A DNA stretch of 64,000 bases from Marinomonas algicola (GTDB taxonomy: Bacteria > Pseudomonadota > Gammaproteobacteria > Pseudomonadales > Marinomonadaceae), in NCBI RefSeq assembly GCF_014805825.1, contig NZ_CP061941.1:1860001-1924000 (forward strand), read 5' to 3'. This document shows positions 15,895-24,335 of the stretch, piece after piece (position 1 is the stretch's first letter; each line of letters begins with the position of its first letter). The notes beneath the pieces are model-generated. The model did not search any database. It saw only the letters and a list, made by a program, of their open reading frames with translations, and was not told the DNA's origin. The position numbers were made by a program, and so were the translations under genes.

Positions 15895-16782
15895 CTACCA
15901 GGGGTGGGCAGTAAAGTATTGGTCTAAATGGTCAATCAAAGCGCGTACGGAGGGGAGTAGATGTTTTCTGGACGAGTAGAGGGCGTAGATTTTTAAATCA
16001 TTGGGCTTCCAGTCGGGGAGTACAACCTCTAACTGGCCACTTTTAATATAGGTATTCGCAAGATAAGTCGGCTGAAGAGTCAGTCCAGCATGGTTTAAAG
16101 CGGCATTTAATAAGACTGTCGCTTCATTAGCACTCAGTCGACAATTTACGGTTATGGCTTCGAATTGATCCTTTTTTGAGAGGTTCCAGACATAACGTTC
16201 ATGGTTTTTATAACCTAAGCAGTCGTGCTGTTTAAGATCACTTGGTGTCATAATTTTTGAGTGGTTTGATAGGTATTTAGGAGAAGCGACCAGAACAGAT
16301 TGACAAATTGCGATAGGCTTACCTATGAGTGATGGATGGGGGGTGGATGAAATGCGAATCGCCAAATCGATACTTTGCTCCGTCATATCTGTGACAGAAT
16401 CTTCTAATTCAATATTAATTTGGATTTTGGGGTGAAGTGTCATGAAGTCCTGAATAGCTGGCAATAGCTGGTTAACGCCAAAAGACATACTGGTGGTTAT
16501 TCGAATGGAGCCAGATAAGGAATGAGAATCTGAGGTTAAAGACTCTATATGATCCGCTTGTTTTACCCATGTTTCTATCTCTTTTAAAGCGTCTTCTCCT
16601 GCTGTAGTAAGTGATATTTTTCGCGTAGTTCGATGGAGTAACCGGGTACCTAACCAATCCTCCATGGCTTCGATGTAGCGTGTGACCATGGGTCTAGACA
16701 TAGTTAACTTTTCTGCGGTTGCGGTGAAACTGTTTGAATGAGCAACATCGATAAACACTTTAGCGGCCGTAAGTCTGTCCAT
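15895..16782 (-). CDS. LysR family transcriptional regulator
   Basis: The 295-residue protein has the N-terminal LysR winged helix (residues 1-60; SNSFTATAEKLTMSRPMVTRYIEAME) and a C-terminal effector domain of the CrgA/AaeR-like group (about 88-290), beginning with GSIRITTSMSFG. The start follows AAGAGA at a usable distance. It points away from the ABC operon and converges with it; no obvious divergent target exists in the 186-base gap to the thioesterase gene, so its target is unknown. Confidence 0.92.
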   Translation of the reverse strand: MDRLTAAKVFIDVAHSNSFTATAEKLTMSRPMVTRYIEAMEDWLGTRLLHRTTRKISLTTAGEDALKEIETWVKQADHIESLTSDSHSLSGSIRITTSMSFGVNQLLPAIQDFMTLHPKIQINIELEDSVTDMTEQSIDLAIRISSTPHPSLIGKPIAICQSVLVASPKYLSNHSKIMTPSDLKQHDCLGYKNHERYVWNLSKKDQFEAITVNCRLSANEATVLLNAALNHAGLTLQPTYLANTYIKSGQLEVVLPDWKPNDLKIYALYSSRKHLLPSVRALIDHLDQYFTAHPW

Positions 16783-16968
16783 ACAGATTCTCTTCGTTTC
16801 AATAAGTTAGAAAATAGAGGTTTATTATTGTGCAATATTCAAAACAGTTAGTAAGCAAGCGGCCAGTCTAACTGTCTTAGATAGCCGATATGTACAAGGG
16901 TCATGATTAACCACATTAGTAAAAGTTTGGCTTATGTGGTTTGTCTTTAATTGGGGGTGGTGTTTGTA

Positions 16969-17361
16969 CTAGAGTAGCTTGTCTAAGTCTAAGAATCGAA
17001 TCGGTCTACCTTTTTCGTTAATAGAGGTTCCGGTTACAACGGCCTTCAGTATTAATTTGTTATCTTGTGACCTGTGTATAGTTTGGTGAAAACAAAATTT
17101 TATTTTGCTGACTTTCTCTACGTGAGTTTCCACAGTAAATCTATCTTGGCTGACGAGGGGCAATTTATAGTCAAGCTCGGCGCGAATAACCACTAAATTT
17201 ATATCCTTCATCGCCAGCTCAGTAAAGTTGATGCCTTTGCTTTTTAAGAATGTGTGTCGGGCATGTTCTAAATAGTTTTGGTAAACAGAGTTGTTCACTA
17301 TACCTTGAATATCACATTCGTAATCTCTTACTTCAAACTCTGTAATGTGTTGCTCTTCCAT
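16969..17361 (-). CDS. YbgC-like acyl-CoA thioesterase (hot-dog fold)
   Basis: The 130-residue protein fits the 4-hydroxybenzoyl-CoA thioesterase/YbgC group of hot-dog enzymes, which hydrolyse acyl-CoA thioesters. The catalytic Asp region is seen as YECDIQGIVNNSVYQNYLEHAR (Y-x-x-D-x-x-G-x-V-x-x-x-x-Y), residues 14-35. It is not next to tol-pal genes, so it is not the YbgC of that cluster. It is followed after 50 bases by the degenerate GGDEF gene on the same strand side; both may be transcribed separately. Confidence 0.85.
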   Translation of the reverse strand: MEEQHITEFEVRDYECDIQGIVNNSVYQNYLEHARHTFLKSKGINFTELAMKDINLVVIRAELDYKLPLVSQDRFTVETHVEKVSKIKFCFHQTIHRSQDNKLILKAVVTGTSINEKGRPIRFLDLDKLL

Positions 17362-17414
17362 GTTCCCCTACTTTTTGACTGGCTTAGAATATAAACGCAA
17401 TTTAAGTGTGTATT

Positions 17415-18422
17415 TCAGTTCGTTGAAACCAAATTTCCGCCTTTTTCTTTGGCATTATTTAAGTATTTTTTAGCTCTGTCCAATAAATGTTGGCCTAGCT
17501 CTTGGCCCACTAAGGTCGAAATACCAATCGACACGGTTAGAGAAGTTATCGGTTCTTGTGTTTTTTTCGTGCGAATAACTTGGTTTTCAATTTGAAGTCT
17601 AATTTGTTCGGCAAATTGAACGTTAAAGCTTAAGCTCTCTTCACAAATGAGCACAGCGAATGTTCCTCCATCTAATCTTGATGTGATGGTGTTCTCAAGT
17701 TTCTTGGAGTGTAAAAATTGGCCTAAAAAACGGATAATCGCATTACCTACTTTTTTACCGTAACGCTTATTTATTGCCGACAGTTTATCTATGTCAATTA
17801 AGATGATTGACAAATCATCTTCAGCCGCATTAATCCATGAGTACAGGTAGCGTTCAAAACCTTGCGCATTAAGTAAACCGGTAATTGGGTCAATATCAGC
17901 ACTTTCTTTTGACCGGTTGATTTCTTCTTTTAAGTTGGCTATTTGTTGCTGAATATCTTGAAGGTTACCCTGAAATACATCAGTGTGTTTAACCACTTTT
18001 AATGTGTTTGATTCAAGATATCGGAGGTTTCTTTTTATATTATCTAGGTCATTGTTGTTCTTTAAGGACTTCTTACTCTTTTCCAGCGATACTTTAAGTT
18101 TTGCTAAACCGTCAATCATTTCCTCTGAGCTTGATCCGATGTCATCAAGCATACCATCGAGTTGTTTAGTATGGTCGCTGGTTTTTTGTAAATCTTCATC
18201 TAAAATGAACTCTTCAAAAAGCTCTTTAGAGACGAAATCTGGTAAACCACCCAATTTTTGGATAGTAGAGTCCATTAAGTTATTAAGTTTTTTGTTTCGA
18301 TTGGAAACATAGGTGTACCATACACCATAGTTATAGGGTGTAGGCGCAATGTTAAGTTTCATCATCAAAGGGACAGCTTTACGTAATAAGCTCACCGCCT
18401 GAGAAGGACTTTCTTGGCGCAT
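17415..18422 (-). CDS. GGDEF-domain protein with degenerate active site
   Basis: The 335 residues contain a helical N-terminal region (about 1-165, including a coiled-coil-like stretch at 110-165) and a C-terminal GGDEF-fold domain (about 175-333) that begins DPITGLLNAQGFERYL. The signature reads DGGTF where active diguanylate cyclases read GGDEF, and the metal and substrate residues in the stretch DIDKLSAINKRYGKKVGN are also changed. It is therefore probably not an active cyclase. There is no membrane segment or signal peptide, so it acts in the cytoplasm, perhaps as a c-di-GMP or GTP sensor; that is inference. Confidence 0.85.
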   Translation of the reverse strand: MRQESPSQAVSLLRKAVPLMMKLNIAPTPYNYGVWYTYVSNRNKKLNNLMDSTIQKLGGLPDFVSKELFEEFILDEDLQKTSDHTKQLDGMLDDIGSSSEEMIDGLAKLKVSLEKSKKSLKNNNDLDNIKRNLRYLESNTLKVVKHTDVFQGNLQDIQQQIANLKEEINRSKESADIDPITGLLNAQGFERYLYSWINAAEDDLSIILIDIDKLSAINKRYGKKVGNAIIRFLGQFLHSKKLENTITSRLDGGTFAVLICEESLSFNVQFAEQIRLQIENQVIRTKKTQEPITSLTVSIGISTLVGQELGQHLLDRAKKYLNNAKEKGGNLVSTN

Positions 18423-18558
18423 CTTAACCTCTTAAAGAAGGTAAAACGCTAAATCCGTTTGGCGTAAAATAAGTTACAAAGTAATATCTTTGTTAAAGAT
18501 ACTGCATGGTTTCAATTAACTATCGAGATAACTATAAATTATATCGGAAGTGAACAAT

Positions 18559-18592
18559 AATGCTATAATTTTATAATTATTATCCTCCTGAT
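18559..18592 (-). repeat. Left copy of an inverted repeat flanking yciH
   Basis: The minus strand holds TCAGGAGGAT (18592-18583) and AATTATAGCATT (18570-18559), separated by 12 bases. The same two blocks occur on the plus strand at 19003-19012 and 19033-19044, separated by 20 bases. This left copy contains the 3' end of yciH, where it encodes the final Ser-Gly-Gly-stop. Confidence 0.6.
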
Positions 18593-18924
18593 TTTTTAGC
18601 CTTTATACCTTTCAACAAAAGTAGTTGCAGTATTTTGTCTCTGTGGTCGCCTTGTATTTCAATGACATTGTCTTTTACTGTACCACCTGTGGCGCACTTT
18701 GCTTTTAATTCTTTGGCAAGTTTGGTGATATCTTTACTTTCTAACGCTAACTCAGTTATCAAGGTCGCGCCTTTACCTTTACGACCTTTAGTTTCGTACA
18801 ATACTTTTACATTACCTGAGCCTATTTCATGATTGCTTTTTTTGCAACAACAGTCATTTATTGGACGTTGACATTGTGGGCATATTTTCCCAGTGTCAGT
18901 TGAATAGACTAATTTACTTGACAT
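18580..18924 (-). CDS. yciH: YciH, SUI1/eIF1-like translation factor
   Basis: The 114-residue protein is a bacterial eIF1 (SUI1) homologue. The N-terminal part has two cysteine pairs in CPQCQRPINDCCCKK, and the SUI1 domain (about 38-112) has VKVLYETKGRKGKGATLITEL and KCATGGTVKDN, the patterns of the YciH family. In E. coli YciH affects the fidelity of translation initiation under stress. The length is normal (family 105-115). It is bounded on both sides by the inverted repeat described separately. Confidence 0.93.
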   Translation of the reverse strand: MSSKLVYSTDTGKICPQCQRPINDCCCKKSNHEIGSGNVKVLYETKGRKGKGATLITELALESKDITKLAKELKAKCATGGTVKDNVIEIQGDHRDKILQLLLLKGIKAKKSGG

Positions 18925-19001
18925 TTTACACTCGTTTTTAAAGCTCTTTGAATAAGAAGTTTATCATTTTTGATTCGGGTGACAATATTTAAATAGAATA
19001 A

Positions 19002-19044
19002 TTCAGGAGGATGAACTTAAATTATTTACTACAATTATAGCATT
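19002..19044 (+). repeat. Right copy of the inverted repeat flanking yciH
   Basis: The blocks TCAGGAGGAT and AATTATAGCATT recur here in the opposite orientation to the copy at the yciH 3' end. The first block is followed by a stop codon in the same frame as in yciH (Ser-Gly-Gly-stop), so it looks like a transplanted yciH tail. It lies just upstream of the GNAT-like gene. Confidence 0.6.
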
Positions 19045-19065
19045 GTTTGTAAAAGTTGATTTATT

Positions 19066-19563
19066 ATGCAGCCTAAATACTCCATAACAAAAGCATTGAT
19101 TAGCCATGTTCCAATGGTTCTAGAGTTGGCTAAAAGAGAGAACTTCTTTTATGAGTTTTACTCTTATTCTAAATTTGGAGCGCTTTCAGAAGCGAGCATT
19201 CGGACTCGGTTTGAGAAAAGCCAGGGTGAAGCTCACTACCTTGTAGTGGAAAATAAAAGTGCTGTGGTTGGGTGGATTGTTTTTGTTTTTCATAATGAAG
19301 AAGGCTCAAAGGGTGAGCTGCTCATAAAAATGCGTAAAGATCAGATTTATTTAGACGTCATTAGCCAAGCGGTAAGGAGTTTGTTACCCGTGCTTGGTTG
19401 CTGTGGCTTAGAACACCTAAGCACTCAAGTTGATGCAAATAATCAGTTTTATCATCGTTTGTTTGAAGCCGCAGGTTTAACGCCCGTACAGAGAATATTG
19501 CCTGAATCTAATCATAATAAATACATAGTGCACCTTACGGATTTTGTCTGGGATTTGTACTAG
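19066..19563 (+). CDS. Probable GNAT-fold protein
   Basis: The 165-residue product has the layout of an acetyltransferase: an N-terminal helical arm (LISHVPMVLELAKRENF), a central strand VVGWIVFVFHNEEG, and a C-terminal half with ANNQFYHRLFEAAGLTPV, which resembles the GNAT C-terminal motif N-x-x-F-Y-x-x-x-G-F. A clear acetyl-CoA loop (Q/R-x-x-G-x-G/A) is not visible, so activity is uncertain. The ATG at 19066 lacks a strong ribosome-binding site; AGGAGG lies 55 bases earlier. Upstream is the inverted repeat shared with yciH. Confidence 0.6.
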   Translation: MQPKYSITKALISHVPMVLELAKRENFFYEFYSYSKFGALSEASIRTRFEKSQGEAHYLVVENKSAVVGWIVFVFHNEEGSKGELLIKMRKDQIYLDVISQAVRSLLPVLGCCGLEHLSTQVDANNQFYHRLFEAAGLTPVQRILPESNHNKYIVHLTDFVWDLY

Positions 19564-19605
19564 TTTACTGGTCATTTGTACCATGCTTTGACTAACAAAA
19601 AGAGA

Positions 19606-19643
19606 AAGCCGATCATAAAAAAAAATGATTTCATGACCGGCTT
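19606..19643 (-). terminator. Rho-independent terminator of the TonB receptor gene
   Basis: AAGCCG-A-TCAT pairs with ATGA-C-CGGCTT. On the minus strand the stem is followed by TCTCTTTTTG. It lies 13 bases past the receptor stop codon. Confidence 0.75.
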
Positions 19644-19656
19644 AATTTCGGAGATA

Positions 19657-21711
19657 CTACATGCGGTAGGTAGCGCTGATTCCAACCGTTCGAGTTTGTC
19701 CAATGGACGCTCTTGAACCTCTAGACGCATAATAAACAACATCTTCATCGGTTAAGTTGGTTATATAGCCATCCACGGTAAGTGAATTATTTACATACTG
19801 AATACGTGCATCCGCTGTTATGTAATCGCCTGCTTGATACTCTTCTGTATTTTTCAAATCCGAATAATACTCACCTACGTAAGTAATATCAGCACCAAAC
19901 GACCATTGGTCACCCACATATTGAGTGAACCCCAACCCGATGTTCTTTTCTGGTGCGCTAGGGAGCTTGTTTCCTTTGAAGGAATCAAAGTTATCGATTT
20001 TGCTGTGGAGCAGACCTGCAGAACCACGTATTTCCAAGTTTTGAGTTAGCCAAGTTGTTGCTTCGAGCTCTGCTCCATAAGTATGGGCTGAATCGATGTT
20101 ATCGATATACGTTGAATCGATAAAGGCTTGGTAATCGCTATAGTCATTGAAGAAAAGGCTCACGTTCATCGTCGAGCCATTGTCAAAATGACTTTTACTG
20201 CTTAATTCATAAGCCAGCACTTCTTCACTGTCGTAGGTGTAAAAGTCGTAATTACCGCCCCATTCAAAACCAGAACCACTCGGGCTGTAGCCTTTTCGAA
20301 CAGTAGCACCTAATGTGGTGTTATTAGAAATATCTTGAGTTATACCTAATTTAGGCAATAAGTAGGTTTTATCGTTATTCTGGTCTATTTGGCCAGTCCA
20401 ATCAAAGCCACTGGTACGGTCTACCTTCTCATTTTCAACTCGTATACCCGCTATTAAATTTGTTGTATCTGAAAAGGAGTAAGCGCTTTCACCATAAATG
20501 GCTGTAGTGGTAGTCACGTCATCACTTCGCAAATAGGATGCATAAGTATAGGCGTCTTTTTTAGCTGCATAGAGACCTAAAACACCAGAGAAATTGGTGT
20601 TTTCTTGATTGAATAGCAACCTATTCTCAAAGAATACAGTTTCTTTATCTATGTCTACAGCAAAAGCATTTGGGTATTGTTCAAAATGAATGTCAGAATC
20701 ACTGTAACCAATATGGAGAGAATTAGTAATACCTGTGTTTATTTGATAATCAATGTCGGCCGAAATGGCATTAACACTGGAATTTTGTAAGCGAATATTA
20801 TCGCCTTCTTCATCATTCAACGTCATGGTCTGACGGCTGTAATTTGTCTCTTCATCATTCGCCCAGCTAAGATACTCGCCGTCGTATTTATGGTGTTCAA
20901 CCGTAATCAATGCCGTAAGGTTCGGTTGTTCAGACGGTGTCCAAAGTAGTTTTCCGCGTAAGTTGATATTCTCAGCGTCACTGATATTAGGGATGCCATC
21001 AAATTCGGTATCGACTTCTTTATAATTCATCCAACCTTCGCCTTTGCTACCATCTATTGCAATGCGATAAGCCAGCTCATCATCCGTTAATGCGCCAGAA
21101 GACATTGCGGCCATATTATATTTTATATTACCATTTTTATACGTTTCTAAACCTGCTCTGATACTGGCTTCATCTGTGAAAGTTGGGTCATTTGTTTTGA
21201 TGACAACAGCACCACCAATAGAGCTGGTTCCTTGTGTTGTAGATTGCGGACCACGTAACACTTCAACTTGCTGCGCATCCCAAACGCCACTCGGGGTGAA
21301 GTTATAACCTGACCAGTCTTGTGGGCTGCCATCAATTACTGTTGATACACGGGTTCTGGCACCTGTTACTAGAGCATAGCCACCCGTAGCGGGCCCATTA
21401 CCACTTATCCCCCTTATAGAAATATTACCAAACCCAGTTGTAATAACATTAGGTGCTTCCGTAGCGACCATTTTTGAATTTTTTGTCTCACCACTTGCTA
21501 GTTGCTCTTGCGAAATGACGGTCACAGCTGTTGACGTATCTTTAATTGTTTTATTGATTTTTTCTCCTGTAATAATGAGCGAATCGAGTACAATTGTTTC
21601 CGCTGTTGCATAGGAAGACATCATCATGCCATTAACACCTATAACTGAAAGGGCGATTAGAGATAGGGACGAGGGGAATTTGGCTTTTATGCTTGTATGT
21701 GCGCGCGACAT
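19657..21711 (-). CDS. TonB-dependent outer-membrane receptor
   Basis: From the start at 21711 the protein has 684 residues. The N-terminus carries a signal peptide (residues about 1-36, ending YATA), then a TonB-box-like stretch (ETIVLDSLIITGEK), a plug domain (about 50-165, with NISIRGISGNGP and VEVLRGPQST) and a 22-strand barrel ending with the aromatic SATYRM. It takes up a metal chelate or other large ligand with energy from TonB. The ATG at 21711 follows AAGGA; the one at 21729 has no ribosome-binding site. A Fur-box-like site lies just upstream, so iron regulation is likely. The chelate is unknown. Confidence 0.92.
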   Translation of the reverse strand: MSRAHTSIKAKFPSSLSLIALSVIGVNGMMMSSYATAETIVLDSLIITGEKINKTIKDTSTAVTVISQEQLASGETKNSKMVATEAPNVITTGFGNISIRGISGNGPATGGYALVTGARTRVSTVIDGSPQDWSGYNFTPSGVWDAQQVEVLRGPQSTTQGTSSIGGAVVIKTNDPTFTDEASIRAGLETYKNGNIKYNMAAMSSGALTDDELAYRIAIDGSKGEGWMNYKEVDTEFDGIPNISDAENINLRGKLLWTPSEQPNLTALITVEHHKYDGEYLSWANDEETNYSRQTMTLNDEEGDNIRLQNSSVNAISADIDYQINTGITNSLHIGYSDSDIHFEQYPNAFAVDIDKETVFFENRLLFNQENTNFSGVLGLYAAKKDAYTYASYLRSDDVTTTTAIYGESAYSFSDTTNLIAGIRVENEKVDRTSGFDWTGQIDQNNDKTYLLPKLGITQDISNNTTLGATVRKGYSPSGSGFEWGGNYDFYTYDSEEVLAYELSSKSHFDNGSTMNVSLFFNDYSDYQAFIDSTYIDNIDSAHTYGAELEATTWLTQNLEIRGSAGLLHSKIDNFDSFKGNKLPSAPEKNIGLGFTQYVGDQWSFGADITYVGEYYSDLKNTEEYQAGDYITADARIQYVNNSLTVDGYITNLTDEDVVYYASRGSRASIGQTRTVGISATYRM

Positions 21712-21768
21712 GGTAAATTTTTCCTTCATTTAAAGCAGTAAGTGGATCAAAGACCATGTGATTCTATT

Positions 21769-21789
21769 GTTAATGAGAATGATTTGCAA
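21769..21789 (-). promoter_or_regulatory. Fur-box-like site before the TonB receptor gene
   Basis: The minus strand reads TTGCAAATCATTCTCATTAAC, with the two halves close to the Fur consensus TGATAATnATTATCA. It lies 58 bases upstream of the receptor start. The remainder of the gap from 21712 to 21988 shows no supported gene; a 69-codon frame on the plus strand has no ribosome-binding site. Confidence 0.65.
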
Positions 21790-21988
21790 TATCGTTAGTA
21801 TTTTTAATGGTGTGAAATTGATTAAATTGATTAAGGTTCTGACAGTCGTTTGCAGGCTTGGTGATGAATTAAGTAGAGAGGGAAAGCTGAATCCATTCAT
21901 GCCCTCAAAATGTAAGAAAGAGGTGACTGAGTCACATAGTCTCAGACTCGTTTTACAAAAGGTTTAGCGAAGTGCCTTTGATGCGTGT

Positions 21989-22729
21989 CTAACGTATTTT
22001 TACTGTACTGTCTTGATACGAAAGCCATTCAATAGCGTCAGAAAAACTCTGGGAATAAGGCGCGCTGATATCCATTGGTTGGCAATTTATAGGATGGATA
22101 AACTGAATAGATAAGGCGTGCAGAAACATCCTTTTTGGTAATTCATCCAGCTTGAAAAGTGCATTGTAATGTCGGCATCCGTAGCGCGTATCGCCAATAA
22201 GTGGATGAAAAATGTGTTTGAAATGACGCCTGATTTGATGTTTTCTGCCTTGTAGAGGGGTTATTTCGACTAATGAGCAGCGCGACTCATCATAACGGCT
22301 AACAGGGATAGGCAAGGTGAAAAGAGTCAATGTTTTGTAGTTCGTTTCGGCGTCTTTTTCTGTTCCTATTACTTTGGTTCGTGCGGTTCCTTTAACTTCA
22401 TTTATCTTCGCAAGTGGGTAATCTATATGGCCTGTATTCGGTAAATGCCCTCTGACGATCGCATGATACGTTTTGTCTATTTCATGATTCTCAAATTGGT
22501 GGCCAAATTCTCTAGCCACCGCTGGAGACAGCGCTAATATCAATACTCCAGAGGTGGCTCTATCGAGCCGATGAACAGGAAAAACCCATTGACCAATTTG
22601 GTCTCTAAGTCTTTGCACCACGGCATCTTCTTCTTGTTTATCAAGATGTGTTCTATGGACAAGTAACCCTTCGGGTTTGTTGATCGCAATGATATGCTCA
22701 TCTTGATACAGTATGGTTAAAGGTGTCAT
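21989..22729 (-). CDS. truC: tRNA pseudouridine(65) synthase TruC
   Basis: The enzyme converts U65 of certain tRNAs to pseudouridine. The 246-residue product from 22729 has the RluA-type fold, with the catalytic Asp in HRLDRATSGVLI and the RluA motif LQGRKHQIRRHFKHI. The frame extends to 22810 but the ATG at 22729 starts the family sequence (MTPLTILYQDEHIIAINKPEG). This start overlaps the hprA-like stop by four bases (ATGA), so the two are translationally coupled. The TonB receptor gene upstream diverges from neither. Confidence 0.92.
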   Translation of the reverse strand: MTPLTILYQDEHIIAINKPEGLLVHRTHLDKQEEDAVVQRLRDQIGQWVFPVHRLDRATSGVLILALSPAVAREFGHQFENHEIDKTYHAIVRGHLPNTGHIDYPLAKINEVKGTARTKVIGTEKDAETNYKTLTLFTLPIPVSRYDESRCSLVEITPLQGRKHQIRRHFKHIFHPLIGDTRYGCRHYNALFKLDELPKRMFLHALSIQFIHPINCQPMDISAPYSQSFSDAIEWLSYQDSTVKIR

Positions 22730-23667
22730 AGTGATGGCTGCAGTAGATACTCTTTTATTTGATTCATTGCAATATCCGCTAAGGTTTGCATCGCTTGATC
22801 GCTTGCCCATGCAACATGAGGTGTCAGTAGGAAATTAGGATAGTCCGCTAATTGATTTAAGGTGCTTGTATTAGGCATTGGCTCTCTTGTGGCAACGTCC
22901 ATGGCCGCGCCAAAAATTTGTTTGGTTTGGACCGCTTCAACGAGCGCCTCTTCATCTATTAAACCGCCTCGACTCACATTTATTAAGATGGCAGAAGACT
23001 TCATTTTTTCCAGTTCTTGCTTACCTATCATAGAACGCGTTTCTTCAGAAAGAGGGCAGTGTAACGTAATGATGTCAGCTAGTTGAATCCCTTCCTCAAA
23101 GGAAATACGGCCTTCTCGAATGGTATCTGATCCCTTTCGTTCCGATAAAAGGCAGTGAATGCCAAAAGCTTGAGCGATTCGAGCAACATTTTGACCAATA
23201 TTCCCGTTACCTATAATAAGCATGGTGCTGCCAGCTAAATCTCTGATGGGATGATCTAAAAAACAAAAATGTTTGGAATCAGACCAGACCCCTTTTTTAA
23301 CGTCGCTAATGTAAGCATCTAAACTACGTTTTAAAGTAAGCAGTAAGGCGAAAGTATGTTCCGGAACACTATTCGCCGAATAATTTTCAACGTTTTTGAC
23401 AATAATATTGTTTTCTTCACAATAATTTAAGTCAATGTTGTTGGTGCCTGTCGCGGTTACCTGAATCATTTTTAAATTTTTGCATTGAGATAGGACATCC
23501 CCAGTCAATACTGTTTTATTTACTAATATAATATCTGCATCGATTATTCGAGCCGCAATCTCTTCAGTTTGCGTATGTGGATAGTCAATCATCGTTAACG
23601 ATTGAACCGATGAAGTAAATGTAATGTATGAAGGAAAAGAATCTCTGTCTAAAAAAACAACTTTCAT
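22726..23667 (-). CDS. hprA: D-2-hydroxyacid dehydrogenase, HprA (glycerate dehydrogenase)-like
   Basis: The 313-residue enzyme reduces 2-keto acids such as hydroxypyruvate or glyoxylate with NAD(P)H. It has the Rossmann motif IIGNGNIGQNVARI (about 147-160) and the catalytic set of the family: R in INVSRGGLID, E in ATREPMP and H in LTPHVAWAS. The length and the neighbour truC (four-base overlap) fit the HprA class. It follows tesA after 12 bases on the same strand, so tesA-hprA-truC form an operon. Confidence 0.9.
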   Translation of the reverse strand: MKVVFLDRDSFPSYITFTSSVQSLTMIDYPHTQTEEIAARIIDADIILVNKTVLTGDVLSQCKNLKMIQVTATGTNNIDLNYCEENNIIVKNVENYSANSVPEHTFALLLTLKRSLDAYISDVKKGVWSDSKHFCFLDHPIRDLAGSTMLIIGNGNIGQNVARIAQAFGIHCLLSERKGSDTIREGRISFEEGIQLADIITLHCPLSEETRSMIGKQELEKMKSSAILINVSRGGLIDEEALVEAVQTKQIFGAAMDVATREPMPNTSTLNQLADYPNFLLTPHVAWASDQAMQTLADIAMNQIKEYLLQPSL

Positions 23668-23679
23668 GAATTTTCCTTA

Positions 23680-24300
23680 TTATTTTGACAACATAGGTAA
23701 TAGAAACGGCATAATGTTCTTAAGTACTTGTTTCTGCCCTTCAGCGTTAGGGTGTAAGCCATCATCCAACATGAGTGCGTCATTGAGTGCCACATTGTCC
23801 AACATGAAGGGAACATAAGCTTCGAGAGAAAACGCTTCAGCAAGTGATTGGTAAAGAGAGAAAAACTGATCCGTATAACGTTTGCCATAATTGGGCGGTA
23901 TACGGTTTCCAATTAAGAGTACTTTTGCATCTTGTTCCATGGATTCTTGAATCATGGCTCCAAGGTTGTTTTGTGTTTTATTTAGAGGGTAGCCTCTTAG
24001 TCCATCATTGGCGCCAAGTTCTAGAATGACAATATCGGGTGAATGCGTCTTTAATAGTGTATTTAAACGGGCCAATCCACCTTGTGTGGTTTCTCCACTA
24101 ATACTGGCATTAACAATAGAATAGTGTGTTTTTTGAAAGTCAGGTGTGTTTTCCAATAAAGAAACCCAACCTTGATCGACTTTGAGATTGTAAGACGCGC
24201 TTAAACTGTCACCCATAACGAGAATACTTTTGGCATAGCCGGTAGACGCAAGTAATAGGGTGGACAACAATAGAAATTTAATATGGTTTAAGAAATACAT
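23680..24300 (-). CDS. tesA: TesA-like esterase/lysophospholipase/thioesterase I
   Basis: The 206-residue protein from 24300 starts with a signal peptide (MYFLNHIKFLLLSTLLLASTGYA), so it is periplasmic. It is an SGNH hydrolase: GDSLSASYN holds the catalytic Ser, LGANDGLRG the Asn, and LDDGLHPNAEGQ the Asp and His. The upstream frame to 24354 adds residues with no signal-peptide character, and AAGG precedes 24300. It diverges from ybbA with 35 bases between starts; the order tesA, ybbA, ybbP is the one seen in E. coli. Confidence 0.92.
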   Translation of the reverse strand: MYFLNHIKFLLLSTLLLASTGYAKSILVMGDSLSASYNLKVDQGWVSLLENTPDFQKTHYSIVNASISGETTQGGLARLNTLLKTHSPDIVILELGANDGLRGYPLNKTQNNLGAMIQESMEQDAKVLLIGNRIPPNYGKRYTDQFFSLYQSLAEAFSLEAYVPFMLDNVALNDALMLDDGLHPNAEGQKQVLKNIMPFLLPMLSK

Positions 24301-24335
24301 GTTTCTAACCTTAAAGAATGGGAATAAGTAAGTAT

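Noticed and set aside
19011..19040. Nine-codon leader peptide after a strong AGGAGG
   Set aside because: The AGGAGG touches the ATG, so spacing is unsuitable; the sequence is better explained as a copy of the yciH 3' end.
21758..21967. 69-codon plus-strand frame in the gap upstream of the TonB receptor gene
   Set aside because: It overlaps the Fur-box-like site, has no ribosome-binding site and no family character.
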